NCBI GenBank assembly: GCA_003024785.1
Contig: PUQB01000370.1
Span: forward strand, 1 to 64,000
Origin: Selaginella tamariscina
Lineage: Eukaryota; Streptophyta; Lycopodiopsida; Selaginellales; Selaginellaceae
Reading direction: 5' to 3'
DNA length: 64,000 nucleotides
Positions 10,656-22,071 of this stretch are shown here, piece by piece; within the stretch, counting starts at the first letter, position 1; every line of letters starts with the position of its first letter. The notes beneath the pieces are model-generated. The model was not told the DNA's origin. It did no database searches and saw only the letters and a list, made by a program, of their open reading frames with translations. A program made the translations under genes and the position numbers.

Positions 10656-11425
10656 GCTTGCCGATGACAATCGACCAACACATACTCGTTGCCCCACCAT
10701 CTGATGTCTGGTCCGGCATCTGAGAAGATGTTGGCATCCGGCTGCAGCTGATGGATCGTGTCCAACCAGAGCTGGAACATGTAATTGATCTCGGTGGCAT
10801 TTTGCCCCGTCCAGACAGACCTCAGAATTCGGGCCAACATATTACCTGTAGCCAAAACTCAAGAACACAGCAAATGCCTGTTCATTTGCTGCAAGATCGA
10901 ACAAATGCCCAGAAGGAGAGCTTCAACTTACCCAGTGAGCAACAAATGCCCCTTCTGGGCATTTGCTGCAAGGAGCCAAGTAGAACTCATTATACAGGAG
11001 CGTATTGCCGTAGCTGCTGTCGTGAAGATCCCATGGCGACACAGATCCCTACGTCCAGGCCCTGCTCTCTGGCTGCGCTCACGAAATCTGCAACCGGTTC
11101 CGTTCTTCCACTGCTTGCCACTGAGAAATTCGTGTACGCAGAGGGCCAGAGGCAGAATCCATCGGGCAGTGAGAATCACAAGCTGGCTTTGGCCGCAAGC
11201 ATCCATTGAGCGCGGTGGGATTGAAGGGGCGCTCCAAATCGGTGAAATGTGTTCATCCCGAAGTGGAAGAACATGGAGAGGGGCCTGCTGTGGAATCGGA
11301 ACTGGCGCGGCGAAGGGATTGGAAGAATTGGCAGTGGAGGGCAGTCATCGGTGCCTGACGCCATAGCCATAGATGTTGCTACTGCCCCAAATAAGCAACA
11401 TGGCCTTCAGCATCAGGTTAGTTGC
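10655..11425 (-). pseudogene. FUC1: alpha-L-fucosidase 1 (GH29), partial copy 1
   Basis: Minus-strand reading gives the start of plant FUC1-type GH29 enzymes, which remove alpha-L-fucose from glycans in the apoplast. It shows C-P-P-L-P-I-L-P-I-P, then [10 protein letters not shown] (11270-11230), then a P-W-D-L-H-D block and N-E-F-Y (about 11025-10980). After a repeat-rich stretch come Y-M-F-Q-L-W-L-D-T-I-H-Q-L-Q-P and F-S-D-A-G-P-D-I-R-W (10790-10700). Copy 1 keeps more of the N-terminus than copy 2 but ends in the GC-rich block. Compared with copy 2 it has lost short segments, including the L-T-T-K-H-H-D-G-F catalytic-region block, so it is broken. The 10655-11260 part closely matches 15598-16250. 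Confidence 0.7.
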
Positions 11426-12034
11426 GAGAGCCTGAACCAGAAGAAGAGTCTTGCAGTGCTCCCAAAGAAAAGCTTCACCAAGCTTCCATCCATATCCTCC
11501 GCAGCAAGCAAAGAATTGAACACACAAGCAAAAACGTAAATTCAAATCAGGATGGACCCAGAATTTCCAAAACAAACGAATTTCGTAATCCTGATCGGAT
11601 GATTTTGTCGCTTCACAGCAGCTGATAATGATCTTCGAACATCTGATCAAGGGCTTCAGCCATATGACTAGGGGTTTAATAGACAATGGAGCTCTCCGGG
11701 AGCTCCTGCTCAACCCAGATTCACAAGAATGGAAGCACGAATCCAGAAACAGCTAGGCTTTTGTCATGATGAAGATCTCCCTGTTTCATCCCCCAAGCTA
11801 GGAAATGTTAGGGTTCTTTAAGGTCGGTTTTCAACACACTTCGTGAGCAGCTCAAAGGGAATCTTGAGGCACAATTTAAGCTGTATGTAAAGAGTTGGAT
11901 ATTTCAGACTACAAACAACAATCTTGGCCGCATGTAAAAGGCATTTATGAAATGTTTAGGTAGGGTTTTTCTTACTCTTGTGGTTTGTTATTTGGGTTCA
12001 TACAGTTTAATCAATTGAGATCCAAGGCGACGCG
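11426..12034. other. spacer between fucosidase copy 1 and PGM-like gene
   Basis: May contain 5' exons of fucosidase copy 1 on the minus strand (an open frame spans 11713-11345) and the promoter of the PGM-like gene on the plus strand. I cannot define exons with confidence. Confidence 0.3.
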
Positions 12035-12906
12035 ATGACCTCCATAGTTCCTAATATGAAGATGGTCCATCTAGTGAGCTCCCGTGTTCTGAATTTTTGA
12101 AAATGATTCAATTTGTTTAACTATTATATTATAGGTGCGACACGCTGAGGCTGAACACAATGTTTTTCATGCACCACGCCATATGGTAGATCCAGTCCTT
12201 AGGCCGGCTGGCTGGAAGCAAGTAAGAAAAACAAAATATAATAGGATTTTAACACTGATGTGATGTTTCTTTTTAGGTTGAGCAACTCCGAAAGCACATT
12301 GTAACAACAGGTTTGATACATGAAATTGAGCTAGTTGTGGTCTCTCCTTTGACGCGGTAAGCCATGAATCACCACTCCCATTTTGGAGAAATAAGTTGTC
12401 GAGCTTGTACTTTTTAGGACTCTACAAACGGCTGTTGGTGTGTTTGGAGTGCTAGATGGTGGTAGTGAACGAATCCTTAGTCCACCGCCTCTTGTTGCCT
12501 TGGAATTGTGCAGGGAGCTCATGGTAATGTTTGCTTACGAGTTATTGGGATTATTTTTGTGCTTATTTGTTAGATTCCATTTGGAGCCACAAAGAGAAGC
12601 TCCATTAGCAAAAGCAAGCTTCGATTTCCCGAGGTTGATTTTTCACAGTACTAACCATTTTTCTTTAATTTTAAATATTCATTGTAAATTCTCATAGATT
12701 AAAGATGATGAAGACATGTTATGGAAACCTAACCGAGAAACAAGGGAATCCTTTGACATAAGACGGACATCTTTTTTACAATGGTAACTCTTGAAATTAC
12801 TCTTTAATGATTATTATTCACATGATTATTGATTAGGTTGATGTCTCGTGAAGAGAAGAATATTGCAATTGTTTCCCATGGCGCATTTTTAAAAAAACTT
12901 GGTTAG
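12035..12906 (+). CDS. phosphoglycerate-mutase-like protein (histidine phosphatase), copy B, truncated
   Basis: Exons follow plant phosphoglycerate-mutase-like proteins: 12035-12073, 12135-12221, 12277-12356, about 12419-12523, about 12572-12650, 12700-12782 and 12838-12906, with introns near 50-65 bases. The first catalytic motif is H-L-V-R-H-A-E at the exon 1/2 junction, V-V-S-P-L-T-R follows in exon 3, A-L-E-L-C-R-E in exon 4, and the second catalytic motif I-V-S-H-G in the last exon. A stop comes soon after (F-L-K-K-L-G), removing roughly 50 or more residues found in relatives. The donor after the D-F-S segment is also imperfect. Both catalytic His are present, but the gene is probably impaired. 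Substrate is unknown; this group usually lacks true mutase activity. Confidence 0.65.
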
Positions 12907-13509
12907 TAGATGCAATGAAGATGGGCCAAGTTTTGTTGGTGACTCAAAAACATCAAACTTTGCAAACTGTGAACTTTTCTCCATCGCTTTGAAGCCACCA
13001 TCTTGCATTTGAGTTGTTGAGGTTTAAATTGCTTTATTCACATAAGGATCAAGTCAGAGTTGTTGGCAAGCCTTTATCTGTCTCTATAATTCTTCATAAA
13101 CTCTTTTAAGTACTCTTTGAGTGGTCGGAACTTCAATTTAAGGTTTTGACAAAATTTTTTAACAAAATGTAGTGCCGAGTATCGCCCTCACGCTTGAAAG
13201 CTCTACTTGAGTCAGAGCAATGTCCCTTACATTAAGTCTAAGGAGTTAGTTCAAACTTAGTGTTGATCAAGTAAAGAATGTTTAAATGTGAGAACTGCTT
13301 ATGTGCTGCAGCATTGGGCTAAGGGTAACCCACAGTTCTAACTTGCTCTTCTTGGAGATCTCCCACATAGCACTCTCCGCCAGCATCTTTCCCAAGCAGT
13401 GCCAATCTCTTCCATAAACTAGAGGCTGCTCCATCACTACTTGTTGATCGAGAGGGGTCCCAGCTACATGGTTCCCATGTTCTAAACTCTTATTTAGTCT
13501 CAATTGTCA
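12907..13509. other. spacer without recognised gene
   Basis: AT-rich with a less AT-rich patch at 13300-13500. A minus-strand open frame of 73 codons (13503-13282) shows no family resemblance I can name. Confidence 0.4.
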
Positions 13510-13830
13510 CTAATACAAATTATATTTTATATAGATATATAACAAAAACAAAAAAATATATAATGAACAAAACTTATTTTGTAATATAAGTTGGTTATGG
13601 AAGAACAATTTACAAAGACCAATAAAACATCTAAATATAAAAGATTGACAAGTTAAATAAAAAAATAAAAATAATATAAAAGATTGATAAGTTAAATAAA
13701 AAAATAAAAATAACAAGTTTGCCTACTGCCGTAAAATTAGTTCAAACATTCTCTAGGTTTAAGGAGTTGTTCATGACATTTAAAAGCTATTATCCTTTAT
13801 TTTATTTTAGAATAATTTCATTAAAGTTGT
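13510..13830. repeat. AT-rich dispersed repeat, inverted copy
   Basis: Reverse complement of about 3440-3760. Shared blocks include the Y-rich GGTTATGGAAGAACAATTTACAAAGACCAATAAAACAT region (against the strand at 3640-3680) and the GAATAATTTCATTAA flank against 3470-3485. The copies are diverged. Confidence 0.6.
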
Positions 13831-13989
13831 GTCTGAAACTATTTTATACTCAGAAGTGATAAATTATTGAATGGAAATCTAATTTAAAAGGAAAAAGAGG
13901 AAGGAAATATATTGCTTTGCAGCAATCGTGGTTTATTTGTATATTAAGTTTAATTGTGTATAACAGTTTTTGGTTTTTAAATTAACATC

Positions 13990-14995
13990 TATTTAATAAA
14001 AAAAATGACAGTAAAAAGATAGTAAACTATATAAAATAATTAAACGATTTAAGATTAGGTGATATCACAATAGTTAATTTACAAAATCATAAATGATTAA
14101 AAATATAACAACTTTGTTTAATTGGGAACTAAAAACCTTGAAACAGAACAACAATATAGAAGTTGGTAAAAAAATAAATGTTAAAAAGCAAAAAATATTT
14201 AAAAACAGAAAAAAAAAAACATTCTGAATTAATACCTCGCTTACGCCAAATATCATTTGAAAATGCTGCACTCACGGGAAAGTAGCTGTGCAAGAATGTG
14301 CAGCCTGCTCCTGTGCACTTGAAACAGCAAGGACTCCCTCTTTAAGGTCATGCCGAGGTAATCTATAATTCCTACCACCAAGAAGCCAGTGTCTAGCTGT
14401 TACACAAGGAGACTGGAATCCTGTGAAATGAGGTGTTGAGAGTTGATTGGCAATAGCTCAAAAGTTATTACCTCCAGAAACCATTTTGAAAACTTCTCGT
14501 GAGATGTTGCATCAGTGATGATGGGTTGAGTGAAGGACCAATCAACTATAGGCACATTCTCCTGCAGGAAGCCTTTGAGATCGTACCGTGCAACAGTAGT
14601 CCCTATGTTCTTGGGAGGTGTCAGGTCGTCTATGACAATGATTGCGGTTCATTCGTTTGAATCTGAGACCGAAAAGGAAGTTAGAGTCGGAGACACAGAG
14701 TTTTGCGGCAAGGTATCACATGCTTACCTTGTAGATGCCGAGGACCTTAGCAAGGCAGCTCTTGTTGTTGCAAATGTAGTCGAAGTAACGATGACCAAAT
14801 GCCGCAAAGCTCTTGCAAAACTTGTCCCGGCTCTCCTCTTTGATGAAGAAGCGGTTGTCCACTGTTGTGGTAAGGTTTGCACTGCTAAGTCCTCCACGGG
14901 GCCGGAGAGAGGCGTTGCAGTCGCTAGGTAGTTGACAAAGTCATAATCGCTGTCCAACCCTGCAGCTTTTCGAAGTGTGCTTTGAACTGTTTATG
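13990..14995 (-). pseudogene. FAB1-like kinase, inverted partial copy
   Basis: Reverse complement of about 9437-10480, covering the last three kinase exons and about 250 bases of AT-rich 3' flank. Relative to the gene at 8872-10222, the last-exon segment coding for L-L-H-Y-S-L-L is shortened by about 18 bases, and the splice region upstream is altered. The copy ends abruptly near 14995 against fucosidase sequence, so the first four exons are missing. Confidence 0.75.
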
Positions 14996-16250
14996 CACAA
15001 ACAGAGGCAGGAGATCAAGGGATCTGCTCTGGAATCTTCGATCACCAAGTGCAGTGATTGAGCTACCGTGGTCTCCACATGCACCACCAATGGTTGTACC
15101 GCTGATAAGACCATCCCACAATTTACCAGTGCAACTCTCTGCCCCATGCTGACCGGTTCTCGATCTCAACCAGGTTGAAGCTGATGGATTCTTCCAGATC
15201 GAGCTGCAGCCAAGCGAAAGGATTGCCTTGTTTCGGATACCAGTATGTCGACATGTTGGGCGACAAGATTTGTCGAGGTTGGAACATGTTCTTCTTGTTG
15301 CTTCTGGTGCTGTTCGCTGTCATTTGCAGCCAAACTGAGGGAGAATGGGCATTCCAGCGCAGATCTGAAGCGTTTCAGCACCTGGATGTCTTCGTCTTGG
15401 ATCAAGCCCGAGGAATTTGGGGGCACATTGAGCAGAAGCAAGCAGTTCCTATCCGAAGATTCGTAAGCTGCTCATTCATCCCTGTGCCAAAACCAGGAGA
15501 TATCACATTCCGGAGGCACCCAATCTGTGCCAGTGGCCTCACCGGCCATCAGGTACCTGAAGAAACCATTCAAAGCTCAACTTACTGGCTATCGATCTTG
15601 CCGATGACAATCGACCAACACATGCTCGTTGCCCCACCATCTGATGTCTGGTCCGGCATCTGAGAAGATGTTGGCATCCGGCTGCAGCTGATGGATCGTG
15701 TCCAACCAGATCTGGAACATGTAATTCATGTCGGTGGCATTTTGCCCCGTCCAGACAGACCTCAGAATTCGGGCCAACCTATTACCTGTAGCCAAAACTC
15801 AAGAACACAGCAAATGCCTGTTCATTTGCTGCAAGATCGAACAAATGCCCAGAAGGAGACCTTCAACTTACCCAGTGAGCAACAAATGCCCCTTCTGGGC
15901 ATTTGCTACAAGGAGCGTAGCTGGGCCAAGTAGAACTCATTATACAGGAGCGTATTGCCGTAGCTGCTGTCGTGAAGATCCCATGGCGACACATAGATCC
16001 CTACATCCAGGCCCTGCTCTCTGGCTGCGCTCACAAAATCTGCAACCGGTTCCGTTCTTCCATGGGCTGCTTGCCACTGAGAAATTCGTGTACGCAGAGG
16101 GCCAGAGGCAGAATCCATCGTGGTGCTTGGTAGTGAGAATCACGAGCTGGCTTTGGCCACAAGCATCCACTGCGAGGCATTGAGCGCGGTGGGATTGAAG
16201 GGGCGCTCCAAATCGGTGAATGTGTTCATCCCGAAGTGGAAGAACATTGA
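14995..16250 (-). pseudogene. FUC1: alpha-L-fucosidase 1 (GH29), partial copy 2
   Basis: Minus-strand GH29 reading. [10 protein letters not shown] sits at about 16140-16110, W-D-L-H-D at about 15985, F-S-D-A-G-P-D-I-R-W near 15680-15630, and L-L-L-N-V-P-P-N-S-S-G-L-I at 15440-15400. The C-terminal discoidin-like region (L-D-L-E-E-S-I-S-F-N and E-D-S-R-A-D-P-L-I-S) runs from 15205 to about 15010. The N-terminus before the M-F-F-H-F-G block is lost at 16250, where TIR sequence begins. In both copies a palindromic GCAAATGCC-rich stretch (15805-15910 here) replaces codons expected between N-E-F-Y and the W-L-D-T-I-H-Q block. Frame changes near 15140 also argue for a pseudogene. Plant FUC1 enzymes are secreted and about 500 residues. 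Confidence 0.7.
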
Positions 16251-16313
16251 TCACACAGGGTGATGACGCCGGATGGCCACTTGGTAGCCACGTGTTGGCC
16301 CTTTGGGTTAAAA
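16251..16313. mobile_element. fragment of TIR element X
   Basis: 63 bases matching the right terminus of element X (52915-52978), ending AAAACTCTAACA. It abuts the cut fucosidase copy and has no partner end nearby. Confidence 0.6.
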
Positions 16314-17193
16314 CTCTAACAATTGGTTTCTCTGTGGTCAGTAGGACTGCTAAAGTTGTAATGTGTTTCAGGGTTTAATTAGTCTTAAATTTTTGAAGTA
16401 CTTTATCACTTTTGGCTAACGTCTAAATTCTGTGTAGAGAGTGGGTCCTGAGATCTATAACTCTTTAAAGAACATTTATTTAATAAGTGGGTGTGGGTTA
16501 TGGATTCTAATGTTGAAGGTAGCACTTGGAAGGTAACTTCCAAGTTATATACCAGATTACTTTACCTTATGGATGTTCAAGTTACTTACCATATACTTCC
16601 ACAAGACGTGGCGTGTTAGTTTGTTCTGGCTTACAAACTAAGTTTTGTGAAGTGAATCATGTAACATGCTAAGTTTACACATTATTGAAAAATTTTTCTT
16701 TTTCTTTAAGATGTATAAAATTGGGGTAACACATGATTGAGAACGTGACAACGTCCTTTGAGTTTTGACTTATGTCAAGATTCAATATCGGATTCGGCAA
16801 TAATGTTCAAATGGGGAAAGACTTATGTTTAAATGTGCATCTTTGACTTCGGAAGAAGAGGCATATTTAAACATAAGAGTGAACACTACCTTTTGACAGA
16901 AGGTGTAAAATAAGCTCTCATTATACTGTATGTTTTTGAGAGTGTAACTCCAGAAGTAGACTATGGTGATGAACTTATAATACAACAGAATGTCGGATAT
17001 AACATGTTAAGCAATTGGTTCAAAGATTCAATGTAATCAAAGTATTGTTTGATGTTCACAATATTTTGATGACGCTAGTTGCAAATAACATTAGGTGAAA
17101 TAGTTTACTAAGTTTAAGTTACTTAATTTGAGCATGAACAACTTGAAACCTTAGTTAGTTGTAAGCGTGCACTTTGTATTCAAATTAGCTAGC
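16314..17193. other. spacer, no gene recognised
   Basis: AT-rich with many stops; no RNA gene or repeat with defined ends. The last five bases, CTAGC, are the target-site duplication of the next feature. Confidence 0.4.
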
Positions 17194-17686
17194 TGTCACG
17201 ACCCGATACAGGATGCAGGATTCCGGATATAGGATACATGATATAGGATACGGGATACAGGATATGCTTATATCTACAGGATATGCTTACAGGATATTCC
17301 TATAGGACATGCCTACATGATATGCTACAGGATATGCCTAGAGGATAAGGGTCACCATTTTTAGCTCATGACTAGATTAGGCTCATGACCAGATTAGCTC
17401 TTAGAGTTGTGAGCATAAAAACTCCGACTTAATTGTTGTACAATCAGTTACTATCAACACCAGTTATCCTACAATCATTCTTATTTCTTGTTCTTGTCTT
17501 GCTCCTTGCCTCCTGCTCTTGTCTTGTTCCTTGCCTCTTGCTCTTGTCTTGTTCCTGATTCTCATCCTGCTCCTAGTTCTTAGTTTCTGTTTTGCTCCCT
17601 GTCCTGCTCCTTGTTCCGCTCTTGAGTCAAGCTTCCTTGTTCTTGGAATCCTGCTCTCTTTCTTGTTTCTGGATTGTGGCTTGACA
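17194..17686 (+). mobile_element. solo LTR of the chromovirus E family
   Basis: Starts TGTCACGACC, ends GTGGCTTGACA and is flanked by the perfect 5-bp duplication CTAGC (17189-17193 and 17687-17691). It matches the LTRs at 25028-26045 and 40568-41503: GATACAGGAT repeats at the start, a TTAGAGTTGTGAGCATAAAAACTCC segment with a TATA-like AGCATAAAAA, and a CT-rich tail of CTTGCTCCTG units. It is about half their length because it has fewer tail units. A solo LTR with intact duplication implies recombination between the LTRs of a full element. Confidence 0.9.
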
Positions 17687-17691
17687 CTAGC

Positions 17692-19478
17692 TCGACTAAC
17701 TTGATTATGAAGTTGTCTCATATGAGATCATGAGAGAAACTTGGGATAATAGCTTGAGGATTATGTTTTCTTATCAGTACAATTTTGGGGTAGATGGCAT
17801 GATATCTTATTCATGTTTGGGGAGATCTATTGAATTAGGAGATATGATTGAAACATGAAGTTAGTGTGGCGCTTCGGTGTCATGATAACATTAATGTAAA
17901 AGATAATATCATATTAAATCAGTTATGAACCAAACACTAATTCATAATTCCTTTTAATCTGTGAACAGTTCCTCAAAATATTGTCGTAATATTATCATTT
18001 TTCATCTCAAAGTTGATGTTCAGTTCATATCAACTAAGTCCAAAGTCCATATTACAGTTCTTGCATTTTAATAAATTGATATAGTTGAAAAGTTGTATTT
18101 AAACGTTAAAACAATTGTTATCAATTCAAAGGTATCCATATCGAAATTGCAAATGTTTATGGAATAAGGATTAGTTTAAAAAGATGTTTATCAGAACACT
18201 AATTGCTCAAATTAGTGAAAATGCTATACTTCTGTATAGTGTTGAAAAACATTTACATAATCAATTTGAGAGTTGAAAATAAATATAATGTTACAAAGGT
18301 GTGCAGTATTCTAAGTTCAAGGAGACTTTTATCGTGGAAACTAAGTTTTAAAATTTTGTATTTTTGAATTTAGTGAGATAGGCAGTTAAGAATTATTGAA
18401 AGGCATCTAATATGATGTGCTCTTTGAAAAATGAGTACAATGAAAGTGACAGTTAAGAGACGTGTTATTTAAAGGTTGTTGATTAAGGCACTAGAGATGG
18501 GTTGAATTTCCTAATTTTCACATTGATTTGTAAGAAACGTATGTTAACTTATTTGGTTCTTGAACTGGTCGGTGTTATGAAAGAGTACAAAGTCGGTTGC
18601 GAAAAATTAATATTAGTGCTATAACATTTGGTAAAGATTTGACCTGAATTTCATTCCCATTGGGAATGAAGTTATGTCAATGATATATCAAGTGGATGGG
18701 CTAATTTCAAGTTAGTATGACCTTGTTGTATACATGTGTATAGCCATGTGCCTTTGTGATCGCCTCTGGCCAGATTAACATGTTTACAAAGAATAAGGCT
18801 TTACGAATTGTACTCTTGTATTGAAAAAGAGCTTGATTCTGATATAAGTCTCATACCTAGTCTAGCGTAGCTATATACTAACAAGGGATAGGTATAGTAG
18901 CAGACCCTTATGTAAAGGGGTAATGAGAAACACTAAGAGATGCAGAAATGTAAAGCTATAATACTATAACATGTGAAAATCTAGAACCATTGAAAAATCA
19001 AAGAAACACAAAGGTGTTCAGTCAAGCATTTGAGATTAACTCAAAGTGCTCGTTGTGTGCTAGATGACAGAGGTCATCAACAACATTTAATATTAAGGAA
19101 TAAAGCAAGCCTTTATTTCTTATTAACCAACGGGCCGACAACAACACTAACTAGAGGCCTCCAATATAAATTCTAGTTAAGTAAATAAATTAACCATTGT
19201 GTTGTGTGCGTCGGGTGACATACTTTGTAGAAGTGCAAAAGGTCTCCAAGTGACTTCATGTTGCAGGTGGTGCCTCCGGCAATTAGGTTTACGACTCAGT
19301 GAACAACGGTTCTGAAGTACTTGGCTTCGCATAATGCAAGGGGGTAATAAAAATTATGTGAACTTTTGATTGACTCCGCATAGAGTGAGATGTTAATTTT
19401 AGTTAATTTTTTCTAACATTATATAGTCTTGGAGTTAGATGTCAACGAGGACGTTGACATTTTCAAAGGAGAGGAGTG
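17692..19478. other. AT-rich spacer, no gene recognised
   Basis: About 1.8 kb of low-complexity, stop-rich sequence. It could be very old transposon sequence but shows no readable motif. Confidence 0.4.
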
Positions 19479-21188
19479 TGTCATAGTTTTTACTATGACT
19501 CGACCCTTTACTTTGGATGTTGACTATTATTATCTACTATACTATGTTGATGGACCTTAGATGTAGTAGGAAACATGCCCACTTAATGCACTTGGGTATC
19601 TGGTGATGGTCCGGTCGGGTGTCATTAGGTATTTGCCAGGAATGACCATCCCCTAAACCCTAGAGGATAACCCGAGTAGACTTTAAGATTCTGTCCTAGT
19701 AGACCTAGACAAGCTCATGTCCTAACCCCATGGAGGAGATGTGTCTCACACATACCCCCCTTGACAGAGCTAAGGCATTGTCACTCATCCCTTGAGGAAT
19801 CACCCTTATCTAGGAGTAAAACCCCTTTAGGGCGACAAGGGGTACCTTGAACCACGACTAACCCTTAAGGGTTTAAGTGGCCAAGTCATACCCTAGACCT
19901 AGGGCTAGTACTTAGTGAAGACACGAGTGTGTGCTGTAGGCAAACACGAGTGTTCTACTAAGCAAACTCCCTAAGGCTAGGTTTGGATAACCCTAAGTAC
20001 ATGACCTTGAGAGTGCCTCACGAAAGAGCTCTTGCTAACAAGCTTAGGTTGTTCAAGGAGAACACTCCCCTAACCAAGTGTGCCAAAGCACACCTAGCTA
20101 TGAGACCTAACCTCCCTCGAGCTGATGCCTAAGGCTTAGCACCCTAGTGCGAGCACAAGCATGCATGTTTGCCAGAGTATCCAACCTCTTTGCGACAAAC
20201 CCATGACACAACCCCAAAGGGCATGCCTTGGGCATTGTATCACGTGACGTCTAGCCCAATGTCACATTTTCATGTGACACTGCCTTCCACGATGTGGGTT
20301 ATCATGCCATAGCCCTTAGATTCAAGAGTTGCACAAAGTGCCACAAACATGGCTCCTAAATGCCAACTCTAGAACCCCTTAGTGAACCCTCAGGAACTAG
20401 GTAACGTGAACCTGTCAAATAAGATCCCACACTCACAATTGGATAAGGACACGGATGTGTCTTGCATGGCCTGGCCATGAGTGCTACACTTAGCTTGACT
20501 TGGAGGAGGAGGTTGGAAACAAGCCTCTACCTCTGCCTCTTAGAATGTGCATTCCGATGAGACCTCCCAAGCATGGATTTGCTAACGTTAAGGGTAAGCT
20601 ACCTCGAAGGTGGGACATACCCCTGTCATATGGAAGTTAGGGCGGCACAACAAAGGGTTGTACCTTAACGACACAAGCTAGAGCTTGCACCAATAGAAGA
20701 GCAACAAACTCAATCATGAACCTAGGAGCTCTCCTACTCATACTCTACCTTATTTATGTGATGGAGCGCCCCCTCCCCCCTCCTGTATGTGCAAGTGGGC
20801 TGGCACAGAATGCCAACCCCTTAGTTAATGAGATGAGTTTTGCACACTAACCCCTACCCCTAAACCCTACCCAAGGGTGGGGGTTTTAGGGCATGGGTTA
20901 GGGCAACCCTAGGGTTAGGTTAGTCCTAAGGGTGTTTTTAACCTTATTTAACATGCCAAACTCATCTAATTGGGACGTCAAAATTAGGGGTGGGTTTTTT
21001 AAAAGGTAAGTGCTACCTTCGCTTAGAGTTTCTCACGATATCTAAGGACAACCGGCCGGACTACCCCTAAACACTTAAGTGCACCAAGTGGGGTTGTTTC
21101 TCACTACATCTAAGGTTCAACATAATACAATAGGTAACAATAATCAACCTCAAAAGTAAAGGGTCGAGTCATAGTAAAAATTATGACA
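19479..21188. mobile_element. TIR element Y, non-autonomous, both ends present
   Basis: Left end TGTCATAGTTTTTACTATGACTC, right end its imperfect inverse GAGTCATAGTAAAAATTATGACA. Inverted similarity continues inward for roughly 170 bases (GACCCTTTACTTT; CCTTAGATGTAGTAGGAAACA against TGTTTCTCACTACATCTAAGG; GGTCCGGTCGGG against CCGGCCGGACTACC). The interior is not coding. It holds a CCCTAAACCCT/AGGGTTAGGG telomere-like stretch with dyad symmetry at 20850-20945. I find no convincing target-site duplication. Partial relatives lie at 21262-21966 (inverted), about 36149-37114 and 51297-52854. Large TIRs suggest a Mutator-like origin, but without a transposase this is a guess. Confidence 0.7.
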
Positions 21189-21261
21189 TCACTAAGGGAT
21201 ATCTTAGTCATTTAATGAACACCAATAAATAATAAAATATATAAATATATAAACATAAAAT

Positions 21262-21966
21262 CATGCATAATTCTAGAGTTGGCATTTAGGAGCCATGTTT
21301 GCAGCACTTGGTGCAACTCTTGAATCTAAGGGCTATGGTATGATAGCCTAGATCATGGAAGGCAATGTCACATGGAGATGTGGCACTGGGCTAGACATCA
21401 CACAATACAACGCTCGAGGCACGCCCTTTAGGGTTGTGTCATGGGCTTGTCGCCAAGGGGTTGGATACTCTAACAAACATGTATGTTTGTGCTTGCACTA
21501 GGGTGCTAAGCCTTAGGCATCTGCTCAAGGGAGGTAGGTCTCGTAAACAGGAGCCCTTTCATGAGGCACTTGCAAGGTCATGTACTTAGGGTTATCCAAA
21601 CCTAGCCTTAGGGAGATTACTTAGTAAAACACTCGTGTCCGCCTATGGCACGCACTTGTGTCTTCACTAAGTACTAGCCCTAGGTCTAGGGTATGACCTA
21701 ACCACTCAAACCTTTAGGGGTTAGTCGTGGTTCATGGTACCCCTTGTCACCCTAAAAGGGGTTGTACTTTCGGATGAGGGTGATTCCTCAAGGGGTAAGT
21801 GACAATGCCTTAACTCTATCATGGGGATATGTGTAAAGCACATCTCCTTGATCAGGTTAGGGCATGAGCTTGTCTAGGTCTACTGGGACAAGATCCTAAA
21901 GTCTACTCGGGTTATCTTCTAGGGTTTAGGAGATGATCATTCTAGGGGGCTTAGGGTAGGACTCGA
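21262..21966. mobile_element. inverted fragment of element Y
   Basis: Reverse complement of about 19650-20390 of the neighbouring Y element (TTCTAGAGTTGGCATTTAGGAGCCATG at 21272 against 20358-20384 on the other strand), with point differences throughout. It ends at GTAGGACTCGA, directly against the left terminus of element X. Confidence 0.7.
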
Positions 21967-22071
21967 TGTTAGAGTTTTAACCCGAAGGACCAACACGTGG
22001 CAACACATGGCTGCCAAGTGGCCATTTGACGTCATTACCCTATGTGAACAACGCTAAGTCTTCCAAGATAA

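Noticed and set aside
10865-10975. CRISPR-like short repeats
   Set aside because: Only a few imperfect palindromic units, no regular spacers, and a plant nuclear context.
21967-22071. X terminus as an LTR rather than a TIR
   Set aside because: The matching copy at 52855-52978 is inverted, not direct, so an LTR pair is not supported.
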